Shown here piece after piece: positions 13,967-22,598 of a stretch of DNA of 44,180 bases (the first letter of the stretch is position 1; every line of letters starts with the position of its first letter). The translations under genes were made by a program, and so were the position numbers. The DNA comes from Deltaproteobacteria bacterium (GTDB taxonomy: Bacteria; Myxococcota_A; Polyangia; Polyangiales; B10-G4), in contig QMMC01000005.1 in the NCBI GenBank assembly GCA_003647065.1, positions 1 to 44,180 on the forward strand. The letters run 5' to 3'. The notes beneath the pieces were generated by a model. That model was not told the origin of the DNA. It did no database searches and was given only the letters and a program-made list of their open reading frames with translations.

Positions 13967-14866
13967 TCAGCGGCCGCCGAGCAACTCGTAGTCGTCGAGG
14001 AGGTCGAGGAGCACGCGACGATTGGTGTCGACGTCACTCCGGTCGCCCCGCCGCCTCGCATCCATGAGCTGCCAGTAAGCCAGTGCGTACGGATGGTCCG
14101 CGAGTACGGTGAGCGCGGAGCGGCTCGCCTCTTCGTAGAGCGGGCTGCCGGTGCTTTCCAGCGTGTAGACCGCATTGATGAAGTGCATGAAAGCATTCGG
14201 GGTCTGCCGAATGTTGGCCGGCAAGGCGCGATAGCCGTCGATGATCTCGGCGTAGCGTCGGTCGAAGCTCAGCTGGAAAAATGACGAGATCGTCGTCATG
14301 TGGGCGCGCGTGGCAGGCGCCATCGAGAGCGCGTTTACTGCCGAGCTGGCGCTGCCGTTGCTCACGACGAGGGTGTCGTCGATGGGCACGCTCTCATTGC
14401 CGCTGAGGTGGAGAAGCCAGTAGTCGAACCGGGTTGGGGTCCACTGCCGGATGGCGATGTGCGGCTCGCCGGCTGCCGTCCGGGTACCCAGACACAGGAA
14501 CTGAGAACCCTCAGGAAACACCATCCGCCCGAAGTTCGCAGGCTGGCTCGGGTTGGCCCGGAGGGTCTGCTCGACGTCCGCCGGCACACCGCCCTTGGCG
14601 ATTATGCGCTCGACGAAGCTCGCGTGGTCGAAGAGGGCGCGTACCGTGTCGCCATCCCCGGTGGCCAAGTCGGTCGCCAGGCGCTCGCAGAGCTCCCGGT
14701 TGGGGTCGTCTGCCAGCCGGGACTCGAGGCGCGTGATCACCATTGCCCGCTCATCGGTCGTGGTGGTGCCGCCAGCCGTCGAGACACTGCCGCACGCGAG
14801 CGACACTGGGCCCAGTATCACCAGGGCGAGGAGCAGGCTGCGGACTGGAGCGTTGCGGGGTGCCAT
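13967..14866 (-). CDS. Putative lipoprotein
   Basis: MAPRNAPVRSLLLALVILGPVSLACGSVS lipobox; start trimmed from the track ORF because its first 51 aa are antisense to the pseudogene remnant. Confidence 0.75.
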   Translation of the reverse strand: MAPRNAPVRSLLLALVILGPVSLACGSVSTAGGTTTTDERAMVITRLESRLADDPNRELCERLATDLATGDGDTVRALFDHASFVERIIAKGGVPADVEQTLRANPSQPANFGRMVFPEGSQFLCLGTRTAAGEPHIAIRQWTPTRFDYWLLHLSGNESVPIDDTLVVSNGSASSAVNALSMAPATRAHMTTISSFFQLSFDRRYAEIIDGYRALPANIRQTPNAFMHFINAVYTLESTGSPLYEEASRSALTVLADHPYALAYWQLMDARRRGDRSDVDTNRRVLLDLLDDYELLGGR

Positions 14867-15022
14867 GCTGGCCGGATACGGCGGGCCAGGGTTGGCGTCA
14901 ACTCGATGGGAGGCGGACCTCTGCCAGCATGCGTTGTCCGCGAGCACGCCGTGATAGATGACGAGCGGCATCTCCGCACCCGCGGGCGCTTCGACCTCCA
15001 AGACGAAGAGACTTACCACGCG

Positions 15023-15092
15023 TGGACTTGGGGACGCGTGGTTGCTTAATTGCCTTATGGACTTGGGGACGCGTGGTTGCTTAATTGCCTTA
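15023..15092 (+). repeat. Exact 35-bp tandem direct repeat (2 copies)
   Basis: Read directly; 35/35 identity, no spacer. Confidence 0.97.
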
Positions 15093-15164
15093 CGCGGCCA
15101 ACGCCTTCCCAGGCAACTGGTGGCCGGGTTCTGGCGTAAGGCAATTAAGCAACCACGCGTCCCC
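15065..15164. repeat. 30-bp perfect inverted repeat, 40-bp loop
   Basis: 15065-15094 versus reverse complement of 15135-15164; inner GGCCA...TGGCC pairing in the loop. Confidence 0.95.
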
Positions 15165-15227
15165 CATCAACTTCCTCGAACGGATCGACACCCGCAACCG
15201 ACGTGCGGGCGCCGTCCTCGATTGATC

Positions 15228-17495
15228 TCAGACCGTCGCGTCGACCGGGGCGGTGATTCCAGGCTGGGTCTGGGCGGCGAGGAAGCCGCTCGAGGAGGTG
15301 GGCTGGTAGGGGACCGCACCCTCGCCCCGGAGTCGCAGGCCCTGCTCCGCCTGGGTCATGCCGACGCCGCCGTCACAGGCTCCGGCGAGGGGCATGCCCG
15401 GGAGGGTGTCGCTGTCGTGCTCATCGCCCAGCTCTTCGAGGAGCTCGTCGAGGAGGTGGTCGAGCATGGCGTCGATGTTCCCGGGCTTTTCCATGGCCTT
15501 CGTCGCCCCGGTGAACACTGGGCGGCTGAGCTCGAAGACCGCTTCCGGTGCGGCTTGCTTGAGCGTCGAGAGCTCGAAGACGGCACCTTCGTCCGATTCG
15601 ATATTGATACTCGCTGCCGCCGCCGCTCGCTTGCGCGCGTCGTCGACGAACTTGATGGCGAGGCTCAGGGCGCGCTGGCCTGCAGCTTCCCGTGACGAGG
15701 CCGTGGCTTCCCAGCGCTTCTGGGCCGCCGCCGCCTGCCGTGCCTTCTGGCGCAGCGCTTCGGCTTCCTCCGCCCTGGCCGCCGCCGCCGCCTCCCAGCG
15801 CTCCTTTTCGGCGCGCACCCGGCCTCGGGCCTCGGCTTCGCGGACCGCCTTGCGCCGCGCTGACGCCGCCGCCTCAACGGCGGACCGAGCCCTTGCCGCC
15901 GCCTCGAGGTCCTCCGTGCTCGGCTCCTCGGAGCCCGCGACCCGCCGTTCGGCTTCGACCCTCGCCTGTTTGAAGGCCGCCTCCCTGGCGAGACGAATGC
16001 TCGCGACGACATCTGCGCGCTCAGCAGCGATCTTCGCCCGGCGCTGGGCTTGCTCCTTGTTGGCCTGGGCCCGGGCCTCGGCTTCGAGCTTGAGGACCTT
16101 GGCCTCGGCCGCTCGCTTCCGCGCCTCGAGTTCGGCCTGGCGGAAGGCCCGATCGAAGGCCTCTTCCTGGGCGATTGCCTTTGCGGCTTCGAGAGCGCGC
16201 ACCGCCTCGGCGGCCTTCTCACCAATGATACGTGCTTCGAGCTCTGCCTCGACCCTGGCCCTGGCTTTTTCCCGAGCCTGGGCCCGGGCGCCCTCGCGGG
16301 CGGCAGCCTCCGCCTGGATCAACATCTCGGCTTCGGCTTCGGCTTCGGATTCGGCTGTAGCCTGGACCGCCGCGGCATCGGCGAGGGCGTCGAGTTCCAC
16401 CTCGATATGCATCTCGATCAAATCCTCGGCGATCTCTTCGTCGAAGGAGTCGAGCTGCACTTCGATCTGCATCTCAATCAGGGCATCCATCGCACCGTCT
16501 GTATCGGATGTGATTCTGCCCAGCGCCGAGAGTTCCTTCGTGCCCGCCATCTCTTCTTTGGCGGTTGTCTTCTTGGCGGTCAGCGTCTCGACCGCAGAGG
16601 GCTCAGTGGCGCGCTTCTCTTCGGCCGCCGTCTTTGCCGCGGCGCGCTTCTCTCCGGCTGCCCGCTTCGCCGCCCGCTTGCTCTCACGCGCGATACTGGC
16701 TGCCCGGGCCTCTTCTTCAGCCTGTCGCTTCGCGGCTTGGTGGTGTCGCGCGACCTCCCGGGCCCCGTCTTCGTCTCCCGTCTCGAGGTGCAGCTCTTCG
16801 AGTTCGGTCCAGGCTTCGGCCCACCCCGGGTCGAGCTCCGTCGCCCGCTCGAAGGAGTCCCTGGCGGCTTCGAGCTCTCCTCGCGCCCTCTCGACGCGGC
16901 CCTTCAAGAGGAGCAGGTCCGGGTCATCGTCCTCGTCCGCGAGGGCAACCCCGAGGACCTGCGTCGCGTCGTCGAAGCGCTCATCCTCGATGAGATCTTG
17001 GAGGAGCAGGGCCGGGTCGACCAGCTCGGGGCGCGCGAAGAAGCGTGCGATCCGGCTGCCTACCTCGTCCTTCCGGGCCACGCGCCGGAGGATCTGAGAG
17101 ACCTGAGCGTCGCTCCCATCGAGGCTTTGAGCGCGGATCAGCGCCTGGACGCCCCGATCCCGGTCGCCGGTTTCGATGAGGGTTTCCCCAAGCCAACGCC
17201 AGGGCTCAGCCCACTCTTCGTCGGCCGAGACGGCCTTGACCAGGACCCGCCGGGCCCACTCGAGCTCGCCGCTGCGAAAGAGCGCGACCCCGAGGGTGAG
17301 CAGCAGATCGGTATCGTCCGGGTCCCGCTCCATCGCGGCTTCCACCACCTGGAGAGCATCCACCGGTCGCTTCGCCGCGAGCAGGTCCTGAGCCAGCATG
17401 ACCGGCTCCTCCCGGTTGGGAGACGCGGTAAATCGGAGGAGCCGAAGGTTGAGCTGATGCTGGGAACGGCAGTTGGAAGCGGCCTGTGCGTGCAT
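15228..17495 (-). CDS. TPR protein with long Ala/Glu/Arg-rich coiled-coil region
   Basis: TPR-like N-terminal half (DALQVVEAAMERDPDDTDLLLTLGVALFRSGELEWARRVLVKA...), then a long Ala-rich charged helix region; start MHAQAAS or the later MLAQDLL. Confidence 0.75.
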   Translation of the reverse strand: MHAQAASNCRSQHQLNLRLLRFTASPNREEPVMLAQDLLAAKRPVDALQVVEAAMERDPDDTDLLLTLGVALFRSGELEWARRVLVKAVSADEEWAEPWRWLGETLIETGDRDRGVQALIRAQSLDGSDAQVSQILRRVARKDEVGSRIARFFARPELVDPALLLQDLIEDERFDDATQVLGVALADEDDDPDLLLLKGRVERARGELEAARDSFERATELDPGWAEAWTELEELHLETGDEDGAREVARHHQAAKRQAEEEARAASIARESKRAAKRAAGEKRAAAKTAAEEKRATEPSAVETLTAKKTTAKEEMAGTKELSALGRITSDTDGAMDALIEMQIEVQLDSFDEEIAEDLIEMHIEVELDALADAAAVQATAESEAEAEAEMLIQAEAAAREGARAQAREKARARVEAELEARIIGEKAAEAVRALEAAKAIAQEEAFDRAFRQAELEARKRAAEAKVLKLEAEARAQANKEQAQRRAKIAAERADVVASIRLAREAAFKQARVEAERRVAGSEEPSTEDLEAAARARSAVEAAASARRKAVREAEARGRVRAEKERWEAAAAARAEEAEALRQKARQAAAAQKRWEATASSREAAGQRALSLAIKFVDDARKRAAAAASINIESDEGAVFELSTLKQAAPEAVFELSRPVFTGATKAMEKPGNIDAMLDHLLDELLEELGDEHDSDTLPGMPLAGACDGGVGMTQAEQGLRLRGEGAVPYQPTSSSGFLAAQTQPGITAPVDATV

Positions 17496-17580
17496 GTCGT
17501 ACACTCTCCTACTCCAACCGACATGCCTCAAATCCGCCCCAGAACCAAAAAAATGGCAGAGGCGTTTCGTCCCAGGCCCG

Positions 17581-19470
17581 TTACGGGGGCATCGGAAGGA
17601 AGGGTGTGATGTCGAGTTCGCGCGCGTCTTCGTCTGCGGCGGCGACGGCGACGGCCGCCTCGAGGCCGACCAGTTCGGTCGCCAGGGGGTTGATCGAGCG
17701 CGCCGCCCCGAGGGCTTTCTGAGCCCGGGCCCAGTGGCCGTTGGCCGCGTAATAGAGCGCCTGGTGGTAGAGGAACCAGAGCAGCTGGTGGCTCGTCTCG
17801 AGCTCGTCTCGATCGTCATCGACCAATCGGTCGAGGAGCTCATACGCCGCAGCCGCTCGCCGGGCGCCTTGTCCGCGGTCGTCTTCGTAGGTCCGGTCCG
17901 GCAGGACTTCGTGGAAGAGTCCGTGGGGAATAAGGGTGCGGTAGAGGTGGGGGTCCAGGCGCGGGTCGAGCTCCACCATCACCGGTCTTCGGGCGGCGAG
18001 GCTCTGGAGGTCGCCCTCCTGGAGGGCCCCGGACAAGACCCGTCCCCGGAGCACGTCTTCGAGGGCGGGCTCGGTGTCCGCGAGGGCGTTGACGAACCCC
18101 GGATAATTCAGAAATGGCATCGCGACCACGGTCACGTCCGGTCGCATCTCCTCCGCCGCTTCGGCCCCCCACATCCGGAAGATGGTCTGGGGGTTGTAGG
18201 CGATGACGACCGCCCGGGCGGGGAGGGTCCGCCGGCCGATCTGCTCGAAACTATCGACCGCCGAGAAGCGCGCGAGGGAGGCACCCTCGACGGAGTGATG
18301 AATCTGGGCCAGGCCAAAGGCGGCGAGGACCACGCTCACGACCACGGCGGTCCGGCCAGGCACGACCTCGCCGGCGCGGCCGAAGCTCACCAGGACCGCC
18401 GCGACGAAAGCGGCGGCGAGGGCCCCGACAGCCCCGAAGGCCGGCATCAGGTAACCGAGGGCGTCGGGGTTGCTGCGAACGAAGCCGAGCCACGCGCGGG
18501 CACCCACGAAGATGACCAAGACGAGGACCCAGATGGTGCCGATGCGGCGCATTCCTCGAGGGCGGAGCAGGGCGTAGGCCCCCGCGAGGGCCATGAAGAG
18601 TGGCACCGGGTGCAGGTTGTTCACGAGCTGCACCAGGACATCGGCGAAGCGTGCCGGTAGCGGCTGGAGACCGGTCGCGTGGGTGCCTTGGAATGCCTGG
18701 GCGCTCACGACCCAATAGAAACGCTCCCAATTGCTCGGGTTGCCGAGGTTCAGGGCGGTTCCGGCCGCTGCGCGCATGGGCAGATAGAGGTAGGTCGAGA
18801 GCCCCGCCGCACCGAAGGCAGCGCATCGCCCGATGGCGCCCAAGCCCTTGGCCCGCTGGACCCGGGCGAAGGTTGGGGCGATGGCTGGCAGGAGGAGGAA
18901 ACCGAGGAAGTGGTGGTTGGCCAGCGAGAGCCCGAGGGCGAAACACGCGACGTAGGCTGGGCGAATATCGTAGGTAGGCCACGAGACTTCGAGGGCGATG
19001 ACGCGCTCGATGACCAGGCAGCTGAGCGCGGCCTGGAGCGCGTACACCTCGGGCCGCACGGCCTGGAACCAGAACCCCACGCTGCCGACGACGAGCCACG
19101 TGGCCCCGAGGGACAGGGGCATGGCGATCCTATTTGACGCGACGCCCTGGGCCCGGACCGTGCGCTCGATGGCGAGGTACAGGAAGGCCGCTGCAATGGA
19201 CGCCATGACCGAGCTGGCGAGGGCGATGCGAAGGGGCAGAGGCCCGAGGGGTAGGAAAGCCAGGAGCGCGTGGACGATGCCGGCGAGGGGGTGACCGGGG
19301 GGATGGGAGATGCCGATGGACGCGGCCTGGGCGATGAACTCGCCGCCGTCATGCCAGTAGCCGGTCGGGGACGCGGTCGCGACGAAACACGCCAGGGGCA
19401 GGCCCCCGGCGAGGGCCAGGGAGAGCAAGCGCGCCGTAGGATCGACCGCTCCAATGCCCCGCGCGTTCAT
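17581..19470 (-). CDS. DUF2723-family membrane protein (glycosyltransferase-like)
   Basis: GYWHDGGEFIAQAASIGISHPPGHPLAGIVHALLAFLPLG motif typical of DUF2723; multiple TM helices. Confidence 0.85.
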   Translation of the reverse strand: MNARGIGAVDPTARLLSLALAGGLPLACFVATASPTGYWHDGGEFIAQAASIGISHPPGHPLAGIVHALLAFLPLGPLPLRIALASSVMASIAAAFLYLAIERTVRAQGVASNRIAMPLSLGATWLVVGSVGFWFQAVRPEVYALQAALSCLVIERVIALEVSWPTYDIRPAYVACFALGLSLANHHFLGFLLLPAIAPTFARVQRAKGLGAIGRCAAFGAAGLSTYLYLPMRAAAGTALNLGNPSNWERFYWVVSAQAFQGTHATGLQPLPARFADVLVQLVNNLHPVPLFMALAGAYALLRPRGMRRIGTIWVLVLVIFVGARAWLGFVRSNPDALGYLMPAFGAVGALAAAFVAAVLVSFGRAGEVVPGRTAVVVSVVLAAFGLAQIHHSVEGASLARFSAVDSFEQIGRRTLPARAVVIAYNPQTIFRMWGAEAAEEMRPDVTVVAMPFLNYPGFVNALADTEPALEDVLRGRVLSGALQEGDLQSLAARRPVMVELDPRLDPHLYRTLIPHGLFHEVLPDRTYEDDRGQGARRAAAAYELLDRLVDDDRDELETSHQLLWFLYHQALYYAANGHWARAQKALGAARSINPLATELVGLEAAVAVAAADEDARELDITPFLPMPP

Positions 19471-19607
19471 GCCGGCGGCATACTACCTCCCCCCGCGAAA
19501 ACTGAGCGGATCGGTACAGTTTTGGGAAGCGACACGGAGTGGCACGGCGTTGCCGCGAGAATCGTTCGTGATTTCCGCTGGCCCGGATCTGGCTATCCTC
19601 GTGGTCT

Positions 19608-21179
19608 ATGCGTCTTCCCGCCCCAACCGGCCTCGCCCTCTTCACCGCCACAGGGCTCATTTTCCCTCTCGGGCTCTGGGGCTGCGGGACCGACGACGTC
19701 ACGCCCCTCCCCGAAGCGGTGGCCCTGGCGTGTCTCACCGCCGATCCCCTGACCGCCACCGAGACCGTCGCCGAGGGCAACGTTTTCCTCATCCGCGGCG
19801 GCCCCTGCGGTGACGCGATCTACGGCGACCAGGTCGCCGGGGTCCGCACCCAGAGCCTCGTCACCCCGGGCCTCGACCCGGTCCCGATGGCGACCTCGAC
19901 CTCTCGTTTCTCTCCCGCCGGCGACCTGGTCTCGCTCTCGAACCCGGACGGGCAGGTCTACGACATCGCCTCGGGGGTGACCCGGGAGCTCTTCGAAGGC
20001 CCAGGCTCCGTGCTCTTCCTCCGGGACCGCGGCCCGTCCCCGGGGGTCTTCGCCGTCGGTTGCGGCGACGGCGAGGTTCGTGTCCTGGGCCAGGGCGGCG
20101 AGGACGGAGAGGGCGGCGAGGTGGCGGTCCTCGCCGAAAGCGTCGTCTCGTGCCCGGCAATCGCTGCCCACGCGCCGATCCTCATCTACCAGGACATCCG
20201 GGGCGTGCTGCACCGCCTCGATGTGTCGTCGGGCGTCGACGTCTCCCTCGACGCCATTCTCTACAGCGACGGGCGCACGACCTTCATCGGGTCCGGTCGT
20301 TCCGACCAGCTGGTCCTCTCATCCGATGGTGAGGTCGTCTTTCACCTGCAGATGAGCTACGGGCGCCCCCAGGAGTGGGCGACCTTCACGCGCACTTCGA
20401 CCGGTGAGCCCCTCGGCGCGATCCCCAATGCCGATGGGAATTTGTCCGCCGTCCCCATGCCCGGCGGTCACGTCATGGCGGTCCAAGCGGCCTCGACTCT
20501 TTGGGTCCTCGACCGTCACTACGAGTTTCGCGCCTATCTCGAGACGTCGTTCGTCGCCGATTTCCCCCTCGTGAACCGTCAGCTCTTCGTCGAAGACGAT
20601 TCGACCGGAGAGCTCTTCATCTTCGAACCCGGCACCGGCCTTCGCGGAGAAAGCCTCGTCCACAGCGACGACCTTCGAGACTTGCGGTTCTCCCCGTCGG
20701 GTCGGTACATCGCCCTCCGGACCGTCGATATCTGCGAGACGGGCTCCTGTGAGCACATCGCGCTCTACGACGCCGAAGAGGATCAGCTACGAGACCTGGT
20801 GACCCTCCAGGGTGACTTCCGCCTGCACCAGGTGACCGACACCGGCCACGTGGTGCTCGCCGGCGCGTTCCGCCCCCTCGGGGCGACGGTGACGGAGGAG
20901 AACATTCGGATCTACGCACCCGACGGGACGCTTCGAGTCCAGCTCCTCGACCGCCGGACCGGCAACTTTGCCCAAGCGTCGGACCGCGCGATCTTCGTCG
21001 AGTCCTGGGATCCCCTCTCCGGCATGCGGCGCCTCGAGCGCGTGGACCTCGCGACCGGCGATGTCGTGGTGCTCACGGACCGCCTCACCGAGGCCACGGT
21101 GGCAGGGGACCGCCTCTACTTCACCCAGCAGGTAGACCCGGCGACCGTCGCCTCGGAGCTCCTGGTCACGCCCTTCTGA
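19608..21179 (+). CDS. Putative lipoprotein with beta-propeller-like repeats
   Basis: MRLPAPTGLALFTATGLIFPLGLWGCGTDD lipobox; repeated SPSGRYIALRT / DLVSLSNPDGQVYDIASG-like blades. Confidence 0.75.
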   Translation: MRLPAPTGLALFTATGLIFPLGLWGCGTDDVTPLPEAVALACLTADPLTATETVAEGNVFLIRGGPCGDAIYGDQVAGVRTQSLVTPGLDPVPMATSTSRFSPAGDLVSLSNPDGQVYDIASGVTRELFEGPGSVLFLRDRGPSPGVFAVGCGDGEVRVLGQGGEDGEGGEVAVLAESVVSCPAIAAHAPILIYQDIRGVLHRLDVSSGVDVSLDAILYSDGRTTFIGSGRSDQLVLSSDGEVVFHLQMSYGRPQEWATFTRTSTGEPLGAIPNADGNLSAVPMPGGHVMAVQAASTLWVLDRHYEFRAYLETSFVADFPLVNRQLFVEDDSTGELFIFEPGTGLRGESLVHSDDLRDLRFSPSGRYIALRTVDICETGSCEHIALYDAEEDQLRDLVTLQGDFRLHQVTDTGHVVLAGAFRPLGATVTEENIRIYAPDGTLRVQLLDRRTGNFAQASDRAIFVESWDPLSGMRRLERVDLATGDVVVLTDRLTEATVAGDRLYFTQQVDPATVASELLVTPF

Positions 21180-21217
21180 GGCTCTGACCGGCCGTCAGGG
21201 AACGGCGTCGGGGCGCC

Positions 21218-21643
21218 TCAGGCGTCGACGCGGATGCGCCGGACGATCTCGGCGTAGTCCCGACGGGGCCCCCGGATGGACGCCTCGGGGGGCTGCCGGT
21301 GCTTGATGGTGGTCGCGAGGAGCAGCCGCATCATGCCGTCCATGCGATTGATCTTGAGCCCGAGGGAGGGCGGGTCGTCTCCCCGACGGCGGCCCGGCAT
21401 CACCCGCGCTACATAGCCCTCGCAGTCGATCCATACCCGGGATTTCGGGATCTGGAGCTTCACCCGGACCTCGTCGCCGACCCGGGCGCTCGGCTCGTAG
21501 GAACGAATGCGCACTCCGTCCCACGAGAGATCCATCGTTTCATCCCCCAGCAGCCGCTGGCCGTCCTGGGTCATCACGACGCAGGCGGTGCGTACTCCAT
21601 GGCGGGAAAATTGGCGTTCGCTATGCACAGTAGTGGTGGTCAC
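21218..21643 (-). CDS. PilZ-domain protein
   Basis: ERQFSRHGVRTACVV...DLSWDGVRIRSYEPSARVGDEVRVKLQIP...LGLKINRMD fits the PilZ fold. Confidence 0.7.
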   Translation of the reverse strand: MTTTTVHSERQFSRHGVRTACVVMTQDGQRLLGDETMDLSWDGVRIRSYEPSARVGDEVRVKLQIPKSRVWIDCEGYVARVMPGRRRGDDPPSLGLKINRMDGMMRLLLATTIKHRQPPEASIRGPRRDYAEIVRRIRVDA

Positions 21644-21659
21644 GGGTCCTCCTGATGAA

Positions 21660-22598
21660 ATGGTAGGGAGTCGGTCGCCGATGGATCCAAATTCACGCAG
21701 GTCAGGTCGCTCGCCCCGCAGCCATCCCGTACCCTTCGGCGAAGTGGATCACCGGCGAATCAAAGGCATCGCGACCCGCGGGGTCCGCGTCCTCGGCCAA
21801 AAGGGAGAGCTCGGGCCCAGCATCCTCGATGACGTGGTCGTCGAAGAGCCCCTCGAGATCCGGGTTGCGGGAGACGCCCTCGCGATCACCATGCGCACCC
21901 CCGGTCACGACGAAGACCTGGCCCTCGGCTTCTTGTTTGCCGAGGGCATCGTTTCCAGCGCGGAGGACGTGGGTCGCATCACCCACTGCGGCCGCCCCGG
22001 CGACGAAGGCTATGGCAATACCGTGGACGTGCTCCCGGGGGCCGGCGCCATCCTCGACCCCGACCGTCTGCAATCGAGTCGCCGGGGCACGTTGATCACC
22101 GCGGCCTGCGGGGTGTGCGGGCGTCGATCGATCGACGACCTCCTCGAGCGCCTCGAGCCTTTCGAAGTCCAGGACCCGGCCTCCCCCAAGGTCTCGGTCG
22201 ACGTCCTGCGCCGGTGTACCGAAGACCTCCGCGAAGAACAGCCGAACTTCGCCCGAACCGGGGGCGTGCACGCCGCATCGCTCTTGGACCGCGAGGGCCG
22301 AATGCTCGCCGTCGCCGAGGACGTCGGGCGCCACAACGCCGTCGACAAGGTCGTCGGCGCTCTGCTCCGCCAACAGCGCCTCGACGAGGCGGCGGTGCTC
22401 GTCGTCTCTGGGCGGGTGAGCTTCGAGATCGTGCAGAAGGCCGCCGTTGCTCGGGTGCCCATCGTGGCGGCGGTCTCGGCGCCTACCTCCCTCGCCGTCG
22501 ACCTCGCCGACCGCCTCGGCCTCACCCTCTCTGGCTTCGTGCGCCAGGGGCGGCTCAATATCTATACCCACCCCGGGAGGCTCGCCGGTGTCGACTGA
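21660..22598 (+). CDS. fdhD: Formate dehydrogenase accessory sulfurtransferase FdhD
   Basis: EEPLEIRVAGDALAITMRTPGHDEDLALGFLFAEGIV, CGVCGRRS, GGVHAASL, VAEDVGRHNAVDKVVG, VVSGRVSFEIVQKAA. Confidence 0.93.
   Translation: MVGSRSPMDPNSRRSGRSPRSHPVPFGEVDHRRIKGIATRGVRVLGQKGELGPSILDDVVVEEPLEIRVAGDALAITMRTPGHDEDLALGFLFAEGIVSSAEDVGRITHCGRPGDEGYGNTVDVLPGAGAILDPDRLQSSRRGTLITAACGVCGRRSIDDLLERLEPFEVQDPASPKVSVDVLRRCTEDLREEQPNFARTGGVHAASLLDREGRMLAVAEDVGRHNAVDKVVGALLRQQRLDEAAVLVVSGRVSFEIVQKAAVARVPIVAAVSAPTSLAVDLADRLGLTLSGFVRQGRLNIYTHPGRLAGVD

Larger units (their letters stand above)
15023..15164. mobile_element. REP/MITE-like non-autonomous palindromic element
   Basis: TGGACTTGGGGACGCGTGGTTGCTTAATTGCCTTA twice in perfect tandem (15023-15057, 15058-15092), then CGTAAGGCAATTAAGCAACCACGCGTCCCC (15135-15164), the exact reverse complement of 15065-15094. 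Confidence 0.75.
14964..15225 (+). pseudogene. Remnant paralogue of lipoprotein 13421-13936, interrupted
   Basis: Head encodes RHLRTRGRFDLQDEETYHAW vs intact RHLRSRGRFDLQDEETYHAC; tail encodes LERIDTRNRRAGAVLD* vs intact HERIDNRNRRAGAVLE*; the central part is missing and replaced by the repeat element. Confidence 0.85.

Noticed and set aside
15358-17609. Long plus-strand ORFs (15358..17097, 16050..17609) opposite the TPR/Ala-rich gene
   Set aside because: Low-complexity Ser/Arg or Leu/Gly compositions typical of antisense frames in high-GC DNA; the minus ORF has a recognisable TPR region.
19540-19553. Sigma-54-like promoter TGGCACGGCGTTGC upstream of 19608
   Set aside because: The GG-to-GC spacing is one base short of the -24/-12 consensus; likely chance.
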